Below the pieces are notes generated by a model that did not search any database, had not been told where the DNA came from, and was given only the letters and a program-made list of their open reading frames with translations. Positions 1 through 6,952 of a stretch of 14,788 nt of DNA are shown in pieces. Origin of the DNA: RUG754 sp045545455 (GTDB taxonomy: Bacteria; Bacillota; Clostridia; Peptostreptococcales; Anaerovoracaceae); the NCBI GenBank assembly GCA_045545455.1, contig JAZQAY010000009.1, positions 1 through 14,788 on the forward strand, read 5' to 3'. A program made the position numbers and the translations under genes. The first letter of the stretch is position 1, and each line of letters starts with the position of its first letter.

Positions 1-309
1 GTAGTCCCACCATCTCGCATGGAAACGCTTTTCCAGGACCCAGGAAGTGGCATATTCAGCGATAGCGGATCCTATCATCGATATTATGAATATGACAGGT
101 ATGGACATCTCCTGAAGGTTTCCCTTAAGAATATAACCGAAGAGGATCTCAGCACCTACCACGCAGGATCCGTATATCGGGCAGTACGGTCCGAAAAGGA
201 AGCCTCTGTCCTGCCAGTGTTTTTCTTTGATCGTGCAGTAGATGGATTCCCAGACCCATCCTAAAAAACTGTAAAAAATAAATTCAACAAAAAATTGTGC
301 AAATATCAT
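1..309 (-). CDS. CmpB-like putative ABC-transporter type IV membrane protein, N-terminal part (cut by window edge)
   Basis: This gene starts at 309 and is open to the left edge, giving its first 103 residues. Residues 1-20 are hydrophobic and end in GWVWES. Then come RGFLFGPYCPIYG (about residues 35-47), a second hydrophobic stretch, and EYATSWVLEKRFHARWWDY at 85-103. This order of motifs is typical of the CmpB-like family (PF06541), polytopic membrane proteins of Bacillota annotated as putative ABC-transporter type IV but without a proven function. The ATG lies one base after the stop of the DUF3267-like gene, and an AAAGG sits a few bases upstream within that gene's end, so translation is probably coupled. 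It is the last visible gene of the operon led by the acyl-CoA ligase. The family assignment is firm; the transport role is only the family's label. Confidence 0.85.
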   Translation of the reverse strand, partial: MIFAQFFVEFIFYSFLGWVWESIYCTIKEKHWQDRGFLFGPYCPIYGSCVVGAEILFGYILKGNLQEMSIPVIFIISMIGSAIAEYATSWVLEKRFHARWWDY

Positions 310-310
310 A

Positions 311-919
311 TCAAACCTTTTCAGGCATGTACCAGTAGGAGTGCATGCCGCTCATATACGTTATTCCGCCTTCAGGTACCTGCGTCAGGCAGTTATATAC
401 GTTTGTAAAGTCTCCGGCTCCGGAAGCTATTGCCATAGCTCCCCAGAAACCAAGGAATGTCAGATCCGGCCATATCATAAAAAGAATATACGGGATAAAG
501 CCGAAAGCTATATTGGGACACATGCTCATGGCAACGAAACGCCATTTGGGCATATCTTCAGTACCTACTACGAAAAGCATCCCCTGCTTTAAGTTGTGGT
601 AATAGTACACGTCTTCCCTGAACCAAATGGCATGAAGGAATTCATGAGGTATCAGAGTGGCAAGATACAATATGAATCCCAGTATAAATCCTTTGCCGAA
701 GATCCCGGAGACGTTTCCGTTTGACAGATCCCACCTGATAAGTCTGAAATAAAACAGGCCCATCGTAATGATCAGGATCCCTATGGCAAGTATATTCATC
801 TGCGCGGCAAATTTTTTCATATTATCCGGTTCTTTGAAAGGCACATACCCTGCAGGATGCTCCCTCTTAGGAAGATCGTTCTCATTTCCGGAATATTTAC
901 CTGCATTATGAAGTCTCAT
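311..919 (-). CDS. DUF3267-family putative membrane zinc metalloprotease
   Basis: The protein has 202 residues with a polar N-terminus (1-37), a transmembrane segment at about 42-60, a second at about 76-92 that ends in the zinc-protease motif HEFLH (H92, E93, H96), and two more hydrophobic segments at about 128-148 and 152-166. A later SGAGD (166-170) could supply the third metal ligand. A membrane-embedded HExxH followed by a downstream acidic residue is the pattern of the DUF3267 putative zincin family (PF11667), whose substrates are unknown. The start has a strong GGAG (927-930) eight bases upstream. It lies 11 bases after the E2-like acyltransferase gene and one base before the CmpB-like gene. 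Proteolytic activity is inferred from the motif only. Confidence 0.85.
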   Translation of the reverse strand: MRLHNAGKYSGNENDLPKREHPAGYVPFKEPDNMKKFAAQMNILAIGILIITMGLFYFRLIRWDLSNGNVSGIFGKGFILGFILYLATLIPHEFLHAIWFREDVYYYHNLKQGMLFVVGTEDMPKWRFVAMSMCPNIAFGFIPYILFMIWPDLTFLGFWGAMAIASGAGDFTNVYNCLTQVPEGGITYMSGMHSYWYMPEKV

Positions 920-930
920 AAACCTTCTCC

Positions 931-1824
931 TTAATTATCGTAGTCGAATCCGCTGTGTTCTCCCAATGGCTTATCGAGAAGCTCAGGGTTTTCAAATACG
1001 TGCTTAAGAAGCCTCAGGCTCTTGGCGAAGTAGAATCCGTCAGCTATTCTTTCATCCAGTGTAGCTCCGAAATCGATAACGTCCCTGATCTCCTTATGTC
1101 CGTCAGGCATAACCATCTCTTCCTTATGAAGGGTTCCGATAGTTATCATGATGCTGTTGGTTCCGTAATTATTCAGATGATGGTATACGGATGGACATTT
1201 GATGCTTCCAAGGTTGCTGGCCAGGACGGTCGTATAGTTGGGATCGCCCTCAGTGATGAATTCCGGATTTATACCCCAGAAATCCAGCCATCTGATTATC
1301 CTGATCAATACCATGATCATAAGTCTCGGCATGGCTGCGAACTTATCCAGAAGTTCATCCACTCCGCCGGTAGCGTGTTCACTCTTTCTGGTCTCCCTGA
1401 TATCCCCTACTATCTTCCTTGAAATTGAATCGATATTGTCATCGTCTTTTGGCACCAGTACCATAAGAGCTTCTTCTGCAGAGTCAGCAAATCTTCTCTT
1501 GGCAACGAAGCTCAGTGATATCTCTTCTCTTTCGTACATCCTGTAACCCTGGATGAATCTGTTAAGAAGAGGCCTCTCTCGGATTATCCTGTCTATACAG
1601 GTCAGTGCGCAATGGAATATGGTCGTCTTGTATTCCGGGTGTTCAGCGTTCTTCTTTTCGATAAATTTAAGTAGCTCTGTAGCGTCTATCTTATCGTTAA
1701 GATAAACTTCACAGTCTGTCCTCTTCGGGAAAAGATATCCCATTACCGTCTGGAGTCCGGGAGCTTTTACATAATGGCCGTCGGGCCTGTCTCCGTGTTT
1801 TTTGTTCTTGATCCTGGTCTTCAT
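931..1824 (-). CDS. E2/CAT-fold acyltransferase-like protein (2-oxoacid dehydrogenase acyltransferase catalytic-domain family)
   Basis: The 297-residue protein resembles the catalytic domain of dihydrolipoamide acyltransferases and chloramphenicol acetyltransferases. It has neither a lipoyl domain nor a peripheral-subunit-binding domain, so it is not a normal E2 subunit. Supporting segments are TTIFHCALTCIDRI (67-80), LVPKDDD (123-129), LASNLGSIKCPSVYHHL (201-217), and a C-terminal TLDERIADGFYFAKSL (255-270) followed by an amphipathic tail ending near ENPELLDKPL. In active members the last motif reads DHRxxDG and the histidine is the catalytic base; here it is D257-E258-R-I-A-D262-G263, with glutamate in place of histidine. 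The start overlaps the MBL gene's stop by 4 bp (ATGA) and has GGAG eight bases upstream. It may be an acyl carrier or acyl-CoA-binding protein, or an enzyme with altered chemistry. Fold is likely; activity is unknown. Confidence 0.8.
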   Translation of the reverse strand: MKTRIKNKKHGDRPDGHYVKAPGLQTVMGYLFPKRTDCEVYLNDKIDATELLKFIEKKNAEHPEYKTTIFHCALTCIDRIIRERPLLNRFIQGYRMYEREEISLSFVAKRRFADSAEEALMVLVPKDDDNIDSISRKIVGDIRETRKSEHATGGVDELLDKFAAMPRLMIMVLIRIIRWLDFWGINPEFITEGDPNYTTVLASNLGSIKCPSVYHHLNNYGTNSIMITIGTLHKEEMVMPDGHKEIRDVIDFGATLDERIADGFYFAKSLRLLKHVFENPELLDKPLGEHSGFDYDN

Positions 1825-2606
1825 TTCTCATACTCCCTGTTTTTTTCAAGTTTGAAACAGGTATATCCTGCCTTTTTTGCATTTATTTCGAATCCAAGAG
1901 TGTCCACTTCCGAACTCATCGGAGGGAAACTGTCATCGATATGATAAAGCATTATTTCTTTCGGTTTAAGTTTCTCCACGAACTGCATGGCATAATCATC
2001 CTGATCCGCCCTGCCCTGAAGAGCCATGATGAGAAGATCTGCTCCTTCCGGATAAACAGTTTCAGGATCCATACCCATGGAACCCATGATCTGGATGCGT
2101 TTTCCTTCGGCTTTTATCTCATAAAAGAGCATCTCGCCGTTCTCTTCATACAGCTTACGCAATGCCTGTATCTCGCGGATACGCTTTAAATTGGAAATGG
2201 TCCTCTTGTTGAGCAGCGTGCTTATTATGATGGGAATGTCAAACTTGCAGTGTCTTCCCTGATACGCCTCTATTTCGAAGGGTCCGAAGTTCTCCTTATA
2301 GCCCGGAGAAATCATATGAAGCTGTTCCTCTTTCAGTCCGTCTCTTAGAAGAGACTTAACAGGCTCATTGGTTCCGTATATAGGAGTATCCGTTCCCATA
2401 TAGAGGTTTTTAAAATGATAGATATGGTCAAAATGTCCGTGACTTATATAGACCCTGTCCGCTTTTCTGTAAAGTTCAGCCAGTTCAGGACGTCCGGGCT
2501 CATCGTAGGGTTTATCTAGAGGCATCTCCATAAAAGGGTCGAACGCGAGCACGCAGCCCTCTGATTCTATTAAAAGCGATGCCGTTGTTGTCCATGTGAT
2601 CTTCAT
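1821..2606 (-). CDS. MBL-fold metallo-hydrolase (UlaG-like)
   Basis: A 261-residue cytoplasmic protein with the metallo-beta-lactamase fold signature SHGHFDHIYH (55-64), giving ligands H56, H58, D60 and H61. Further candidate ligands are H119 (GRHCKFD), D180 (MGSMGMDPE) and H222 (LYHIDDSFPP), so the full two-metal set appears present. The N-terminal beta strand with FDPF at 22-25 is typical of the UlaG/YcjY-like branch of the superfamily, which acts on varied esters and phosphoesters. The start overlaps the ligase stop by 4 bp (2603-2606), and its own stop overlaps the E2-like gene by 4 bp, so it is translationally coupled on both sides. In this context a thioesterase or lactonase role is conceivable, but no residue shows it. 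Confidence 0.88.
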   Translation of the reverse strand: MKITWTTTASLLIESEGCVLAFDPFMEMPLDKPYDEPGRPELAELYRKADRVYISHGHFDHIYHFKNLYMGTDTPIYGTNEPVKSLLRDGLKEEQLHMISPGYKENFGPFEIEAYQGRHCKFDIPIIISTLLNKRTISNLKRIREIQALRKLYEENGEMLFYEIKAEGKRIQIMGSMGMDPETVYPEGADLLIMALQGRADQDDYAMQFVEKLKPKEIMLYHIDDSFPPMSSEVDTLGFEINAKKAGYTCFKLEKNREYEK

Positions 2607-4309
2607 TTAATATCTGTTTCCTTTCCTTCAGCACAGATCAGTTCTTCCTCTGCTTCTTTCTCAAGTACCCTGTAGGCGACTTTACCTACGAGTGTTTTCG
2701 GCATGGATGCTTTGAATATGATTTCTTTTGGAAGTGCATAAGAAGCGACGTGAACTGCCAGCTGCTCCATTATGCTTATCCTTGTTTCTTCTGTAGGTTG
2801 ATACCCGTCCTTAAGCACCACGTAGGCACGGATCCTTTGCATTCGACGCGGATCTTTGACACCGATCACGCAGCTGTATGATACTTCTGTACAGCCATCA
2901 AGGGCGTTCTCGATAATGCTTGGATAAACGTTATAACCGTTAGTGACGATCATTCTTTTTATACGCTGGCGGAAATATACGTAACCGTCGTCATCCATGA
3001 TTCCCAGGTCTCCCGTATACAGCCATATGTTCCCGTCCGCCAGACGTCTTAAGGTCTTCGAGTTTTCTATTGGATCATTTATATATCCCTTCATAACTGA
3101 AGGCCCTCTGATAATGATCTCTCCCTCTTCTCCGTTAGGCACTACTTCGTCCGTATCCGGTTTAACTATAGCGTAAACTGTGTCAGGGAAAGGAAGACCG
3201 ATGCTTCCCTCCTTATATGTGTTCTTAGGAGTCAGACAGCTTGCAGTCACACACTCAGTAAGTCCGTAACCTTCTCTCACCTGTATGCCGGCATTATGTT
3301 CTTTTAGGAACGTATCGATCTTATGCTTCAGTTCTACAGAAAGCGAATCCCCGCCTGAAAACATACCTATCAGAAAGCTCATGTCGGAACCGTCGAGTTC
3401 AGGCAGATGAAGCAGAGCTTCAAAGATAGTCGGAACGCCTGCGATAAGGTTTGGTTTCTTTCTGATCAGCATGTCTGCATAAGACTTAGGATTAAATGTG
3501 GGCATCAGGACACAGCATACGCCGTGAATGAGGACGGCGTGTATGTTTATCCCAAGACCGAATCCGTGAAATATCGGCATACAGCTCAGTATGCTCAGTC
3601 CTACCCTGAACTCCTCATCTATGGCTTCCCTGGCCTGAAGAGCACAGGCATTGAAGTTCATATCTGTCAGTTCTATACCTTTAGGTTTTCCGGTAGTTCC
3701 TCCGGAATAAAGGATTACAGCAGTACGGTCTTTTTCGTAAGGCACTTCCGGCAGTTCCTCTGTCCATCCGGATCTTAAAAACTTAGTCCACAGGATGGCA
3801 TGGTCCGTATTGGGATATCCCAGATATTTTCTTCCCTCTTTTGCTATGTACAAAGCTTTAAGGTGAAGAGGAAGCTCGTTCTGCATGCGGGCTACCAGCA
3901 CCGTGACCGGATGTTCCACTTCCTTAAGTGCTTCTTCCACTTTCTGATAAAACATGTCAAGAACAAGTATCATTTTTGACCCTGAATCGTTGAGATAAAA
4001 AGAAATCTCAGATCTTGCAGACTGGGGATGGATCATTGATGCAACAGCACCTATCCTGTTGAGCCCATAGAAAGCGTTTAGTGCCTGCGGACAGTTTGGC
4101 ATGCATATGGTCACCCTGTCGCCTTTATGGATGCCGTTTGCTCTGAAAGCTTTAGCAGCATCTTCGATCTTTTCTATGAAATCCCTGTAGGTTGTCTTTA
4201 TATCATAAAATTCATATGCCGGCTCATCCGGATATATATCTGCTATCCTCTTTACCATCTCAAACATGGTCTTTTCGGGATATTCTAGATGTTTTGCCTG
4301 TTCTGACAT
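2603..4309 (-). CDS. AMP-forming long-chain fatty-acid/acyl-CoA ligase (ANL superfamily)
   Basis: A 568-residue adenylate-forming enzyme, expected to activate a carboxylate with ATP and pass it to CoA. With the start used here, the phosphate-binding loop YSGGTTGKPKG is at 201-211, the EGYGLTE motif at 346-352, YTGDLG at 431-436, the hinge and following loop KRMIVTNGYNVYPS at about 451-464, and the catalytic lysine in TLVGK at K543. All core motifs are intact and the length fits FadD-like ligases. An ATG at 4366 is also in frame, but translation from there would run through a terminator-like hairpin and lacks a ribosome-binding site. The ATG at 4309 has GGAG at 4319-4322, nine bases upstream. 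It heads the left operon. Chain length or aromatic preference cannot be read from the sequence. Confidence 0.92.
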   Translation of the reverse strand: MSEQAKHLEYPEKTMFEMVKRIADIYPDEPAYEFYDIKTTYRDFIEKIEDAAKAFRANGIHKGDRVTICMPNCPQALNAFYGLNRIGAVASMIHPQSARSEISFYLNDSGSKMILVLDMFYQKVEEALKEVEHPVTVLVARMQNELPLHLKALYIAKEGRKYLGYPNTDHAILWTKFLRSGWTEELPEVPYEKDRTAVILYSGGTTGKPKGIELTDMNFNACALQAREAIDEEFRVGLSILSCMPIFHGFGLGINIHAVLIHGVCCVLMPTFNPKSYADMLIRKKPNLIAGVPTIFEALLHLPELDGSDMSFLIGMFSGGDSLSVELKHKIDTFLKEHNAGIQVREGYGLTECVTASCLTPKNTYKEGSIGLPFPDTVYAIVKPDTDEVVPNGEEGEIIIRGPSVMKGYINDPIENSKTLRRLADGNIWLYTGDLGIMDDDGYVYFRQRIKRMIVTNGYNVYPSIIENALDGCTEVSYSCVIGVKDPRRMQRIRAYVVLKDGYQPTEETRISIMEQLAVHVASYALPKEIIFKASMPKTLVGKVAYRVLEKEAEEELICAEGKETDIK

Positions 4310-4318
4310 TATAATATT

Positions 4319-4322
4319 CTCC
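4319..4322 (-). promoter_or_regulatory. Ribosome-binding site that sets the ligase start at 4309
   Basis: GGAG on the minus strand, nine bases before the ATG at 4307-4309 and directly after the T-tract of the upstream hairpin. The alternative ATG at 4366 has no comparable site. Confidence 0.75.
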
Positions 4323-4356
4323 AAAAAACTATTGCGCCGTAAAAAACGACGCAATA
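4323..4356 (-). terminator. Intrinsic terminator-like hairpin after the ltrA-like gene
   Basis: On the minus strand a 10-bp stem (arms 4347-4356 and 4330-4339, one G-U pair) closes a 7-base loop and is followed by six Ts (4323-4328). This is a good Rho-independent terminator shape for transcripts coming out of the LtrA-family gene that stops at 4393. Its T-tract directly abuts the ligase ribosome-binding site. No room remains for a promoter between terminator and start codon, so the ligase transcript must start upstream of or inside the hairpin. Confidence 0.7.
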
Positions 4357-4385
4357 ATTTTATCATATTTTTAGCACCAATTCAA
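4357..4385 (-). promoter_or_regulatory. Candidate sigma-A promoter for the ligase operon
   Basis: TTGAAT (4380-4385), a 17-base spacer, then TAAAAT (4357-4362) preceded by TGA, which is an extended -10. The -35 box directly follows the LtrA-family gene. Transcription would start near 4350, inside the first arm of the terminator hairpin, so a transcript from this promoter would carry only part of that arm and should not terminate there. Assigned from box match and spacing alone. Confidence 0.6.
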
Positions 4386-4392
4386 TCTGTGC

Positions 4393-5559
4393 TTATTCCA
4401 TCCTGCATCCTTTGCCTGATTTTTTTGCTTTAAGAAGTATGAAGAATACGCCATACACGAGCATGACGGTAACCAGGATATTAACGTACATGTTTTCTCT
4501 GAATATGAGCATAAGCGCTGCGAAAGCTACCAGTATGATTGCTATCATAACGATAAACCTCGGATTGGGCTTAGAACGGTTTTTCATATATATACCGAGA
4601 AGGAACAGGCATACAAAATACATTATGAAAGAACCGGTAAGGAAAAGTGTCTTCGGCATCAAAGCAACCTCTTCTTCCCTCATGAATTCAAGTGCAGCGG
4701 TAAGAGTGCTGAGAGAAAAGATAAGGAAAAGATGGATCATCATATAACCCGTGCCGTTTGTAATAAGTTCCCTGTCTATCAGGTGGTCATAGAGAAGCTC
4801 ATAACTTTGAAAAAGCCCTACTACGATCAGAAAACCCATCAGAGCAAAGTAAATGTTGTTGATATTGACTTCGCCTTCAAAATATCCCGATATCGCGATT
4901 ATCATCTCTCCGAAAGTAAATACCACGTAGAGCATCGCACGTTCAGTCAGATGACCGAAGTCTACGGGAACAAGCGCATTGATGTCAGCTGTGATTATTG
5001 TAAATACCATACCGAATATAAGAGCAATGGGAGCCAATATCAAACCGGTCTTGGCATAGATAGGGATTGATACCAGAACTAGGAGAGCTTCCACGCCAAG
5101 CATTATAGTGGTATAACTGATCTGTACAGCCTCCCAGGGTTTGGAATCTTTTATCTTTCTGTATTTTATCAGGTAATTGATGCATATGTTAAGAAGTATC
5201 AGTGCCCATGCAATGTTGTACTTGTAATAGAACCACTGCTGCCATTCCACTCTGGTGGCATCTCCCATAAAATACAGCAGGAACATGTTGACCAGCATCA
5301 TTATATGTTCCTGGAACCCATTGGATCCATAACGGTTGATATAGAAATTAGTGAAATTCCATATCTGAATTATCACCAGTGTCCCCAACACAAAAGTAAA
5401 AAACGACATGGGTGCGATAAACCCGTTTTCGATATTATGCATCAGGCTGCTGTTCCTGCCTATCATATACACGAAAATAAGGTCGTATATCAGTTCGATA
5501 TATTCGACCTTCTTTTCATCTTTTTCGTTTAATAAACTGCTTTTAATATCTTCAAACAT
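4393..5559 (-). CDS. LtrA-family (low temperature requirement protein A) membrane protein
   Basis: A 388-residue polytopic protein with about ten hydrophobic segments. The family hallmarks are present: a short cytoplasmic N-terminus leading into VEYIELIYDLIFVYMIGR (18-35), and HLTERAMLYVVFTFGEMII (203-221), whose HxxER and FGE residues are conserved in LtrA proteins. The name comes from a Listeria locus needed for growth in the cold; the molecular function is not established. The start lies eight bases after the GNAT gene's stop and lacks a strong Shine-Dalgarno, which suggests coupling to the upstream gene, but the N-terminal motif supports this ATG. It is the last gene before the terminator at 4323-4356. 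Confidence 0.9.
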   Translation of the reverse strand: MFEDIKSSLLNEKDEKKVEYIELIYDLIFVYMIGRNSSLMHNIENGFIAPMSFFTFVLGTLVIIQIWNFTNFYINRYGSNGFQEHIMMLVNMFLLYFMGDATRVEWQQWFYYKYNIAWALILLNICINYLIKYRKIKDSKPWEAVQISYTTIMLGVEALLVLVSIPIYAKTGLILAPIALIFGMVFTIITADINALVPVDFGHLTERAMLYVVFTFGEMIIAISGYFEGEVNINNIYFALMGFLIVVGLFQSYELLYDHLIDRELITNGTGYMMIHLFLIFSLSTLTAALEFMREEEVALMPKTLFLTGSFIMYFVCLFLLGIYMKNRSKPNPRFIVMIAIILVAFAALMLIFRENMYVNILVTVMLVYGVFFILLKAKKSGKGCRME

Positions 5560-5567
5560 AAACTTTT

Positions 5568-6065
5568 TTACAGCTCACAAGCTTTAAGACTTACTTTTAT
5601 CGCTCCGCCTCTGATTATCTGCTCCCCTACTTCTTTAAATCCCATAGCTTCATGGAACTTAAGGCTTGCTTCATTGTACGGGATGGTGTCTACTTCACAA
5701 GTCACTACCCCAACTCCGGTCTCTTCAGCATGTTTTTTAACGCAGTCATATAATCGGCTTCCCAAGCCTATAGATCTGTATGGTTCATCGATGACTATCC
5801 TGTCTATATAAAGGAATTCAGGGTATTTCTTGCTGAACCAGACGTAGTTTTCACTGTCATATGGCTGTCCTTCACGCATTGCCATTAGGAATGCCGCAAG
5901 CTTGCCGTCTACTTCAGCTACGATGAACATCTCACACATATCTCTGAGCCATAACATCCTTTCCTCAGGCATGGGAGAAAGAACTTCCACGTTGACTTCA
6001 TTAAGATTCAGGATAAAATCATAATCTTTTTCTTCCGCGTTTCTTACAACGATATCATTTGCCAT
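5568..6065 (-). CDS. GNAT-family N-acetyltransferase (COG3818-like)
   Basis: A 165-residue single-domain acetyltransferase. It opens with VVRNAEEKDYDFILNLNE, continues with AAFLMAMREGQPYDSENYVWF (57-77) and FLYIDRIVID (84-93), then the acetyl-CoA pyrophosphate-binding motif YRSIGLGSRLY (96-106), and ends with NEASLKFHEAMGFKEVG (131-147). The segment order matches the COG3818 group of predicted GNAT acetyltransferases, whose substrates are unknown. A textbook GGAGG sits six bases before the ATG, within the end of the serine hydrolase gene; the two genes overlap by 11 bp, so they are almost certainly co-translated. The acceptor cannot be predicted. Confidence 0.92.
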   Translation of the reverse strand: MANDIVVRNAEEKDYDFILNLNEVNVEVLSPMPEERMLWLRDMCEMFIVAEVDGKLAAFLMAMREGQPYDSENYVWFSKKYPEFLYIDRIVIDEPYRSIGLGSRLYDCVKKHAEETGVGVVTCEVDTIPYNEASLKFHEAMGFKEVGEQIIRGGAIKVSLKACEL

Positions 6066-6897
6066 TTTTTACCTCCAGTTCATATGCCAGCTCCTGACAA
6101 ACTCTGACCGCAGCCGGTTCATCCGTTTCATTTGAAGCGAAACATAAGATAAATGGATGATCGCCGAATACGATACCAACGTCGTTTTCTATACCTGTAT
6201 CTTCTCCTGTCTTATGAGCTACAGGTATTTTTCTGATGTAAAATGGGATCTTATAGGTGTTCTGCTGGCTCTGAAGAATTGAAAGCATCTCATCACTTGC
6301 GTCTTGTGATACCAGCGTGCCATCGTAAAGCATCCTGAAATAATCGGCAGCTTCATTAAGCGAGAATTCGTTTTCCAATCCCCGTGAACCTGCAGCCGTA
6401 TCGAATAATTTCCTTTTCAGCGTTGTAGCTTTCGATCCCAAACTTCTGATATGATCATTGATTCTTTCGATACCGAGCAGATCTATCATCATATTAGTCG
6501 CGGTGTTATCACTGATCAGGATCATCAGACTCAGGAGATCGCGAACGGTCAGTTTCAGTCCTTCATGAAGGAAGTTCAGAACACCGCTTTCAGGAAACAT
6601 ATCATCAGTCAGCACTCCGTTTATACGATCCGTTCTGTAATCCATGAATCCAGGCTCCGGCACCATATCGGAACTCTTTATCTCGATCTCTTTATTAAAG
6701 TCCAGATATCCGTTTTCATGCATTTCGTAAGCACATGACATTATCCAAAGCTTTATCACGCTGGCGGATTCAAAGATATCATTATTCTGTCCTGTAACAA
6801 CAGATATCCATTCACCCGTGGTAAGATCTTCATACAGTGCGCCGGCTTTTCCCGGCAAGGTATTTAGTTTGTTCTCTAATAGTTTCTTGATATCCAT
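6055..6897 (-). CDS. Class-A-beta-lactamase-fold serine hydrolase, no signal peptide
   Basis: A 280-residue protein with the three active-site boxes of serine beta-lactamases and penicillin-binding proteins: S46-V-I-K49, S129-D130-N131 and K229-T230-G231. The class A omega-loop ExxLN carrying the deacylating glutamate is not recognisable in the corresponding stretch (about 162-180), so it is more likely a housekeeping serine hydrolase than an efficient beta-lactamase. There is no signal peptide: the N-terminus is charged, and an in-frame TGA six bases before the ATG rules out an upstream extension. Residues 104-116 and 122-128 are moderately hydrophobic but read as part of the fold. The Shine-Dalgarno is weak. 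It overlaps the GNAT gene by 11 bp. Substrate unknown. Confidence 0.87.
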   Translation of the reverse strand: MDIKKLLENKLNTLPGKAGALYEDLTTGEWISVVTGQNNDIFESASVIKLWIMSCAYEMHENGYLDFNKEIEIKSSDMVPEPGFMDYRTDRINGVLTDDMFPESGVLNFLHEGLKLTVRDLLSLMILISDNTATNMMIDLLGIERINDHIRSLGSKATTLKRKLFDTAAGSRGLENEFSLNEAADYFRMLYDGTLVSQDASDEMLSILQSQQNTYKIPFYIRKIPVAHKTGEDTGIENDVGIVFGDHPFILCFASNETDEPAAVRVCQELAYELEVKNGK

Positions 6898-6909
6898 GTT
6901 ATTTCAAGG

Positions 6910-6939
6910 AAAGCGCCATCCGATAGCGAAAGGCGCTTT
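6910..6939 (-). terminator. Stem-loop between the two hydrolase genes, weak terminator or leader structure
   Basis: A perfect 8-bp inverted repeat (6910-6917 with 6932-6939, AAAGCGCC/GGCGCTTT) encloses a 14-base loop. On the minus strand it is followed by TTTCCTTG, not a clean T-tract. It may partly terminate transcription from the alpha/beta hydrolase gene or protect transcript ends. I see no convincing promoter between it and the serine hydrolase start, so read-through is likely. Confidence 0.5.
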
Positions 6940-6952
6940 AAATCAATATTGT

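Noticed and set aside
19..264. Plus-strand 81-residue open frame at the left edge
   Set aside because: It lies opposite the CmpB-like gene, whose minus-strand product carries clear family motifs; the plus frame has no ribosome-binding site and no recognisable domain.
955..1422. Plus-strand 155-residue open frame
   Set aside because: Antisense shadow of the E2-like acyltransferase gene, which has family motifs and a coupled start; no support for the plus frame.
931..1824. Pyruvate or branched-chain dehydrogenase complex E2 subunit
   Set aside because: No lipoyl or subunit-binding domain, no E1 or E3 genes nearby, and the catalytic histidine is missing.
4310..4366. N-terminal extension of the acyl-CoA ligase (MIKLLRRFLRR...)
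   Set aside because: Its codons are the terminator hairpin and leader; the downstream ATG has the ribosome-binding site and matches the family's N-terminus.
6055..6897. Acquired beta-lactamase resistance gene
   Set aside because: No signal peptide, no recognisable deacylating glutamate, no mobile-element context, and codon style like its neighbours.
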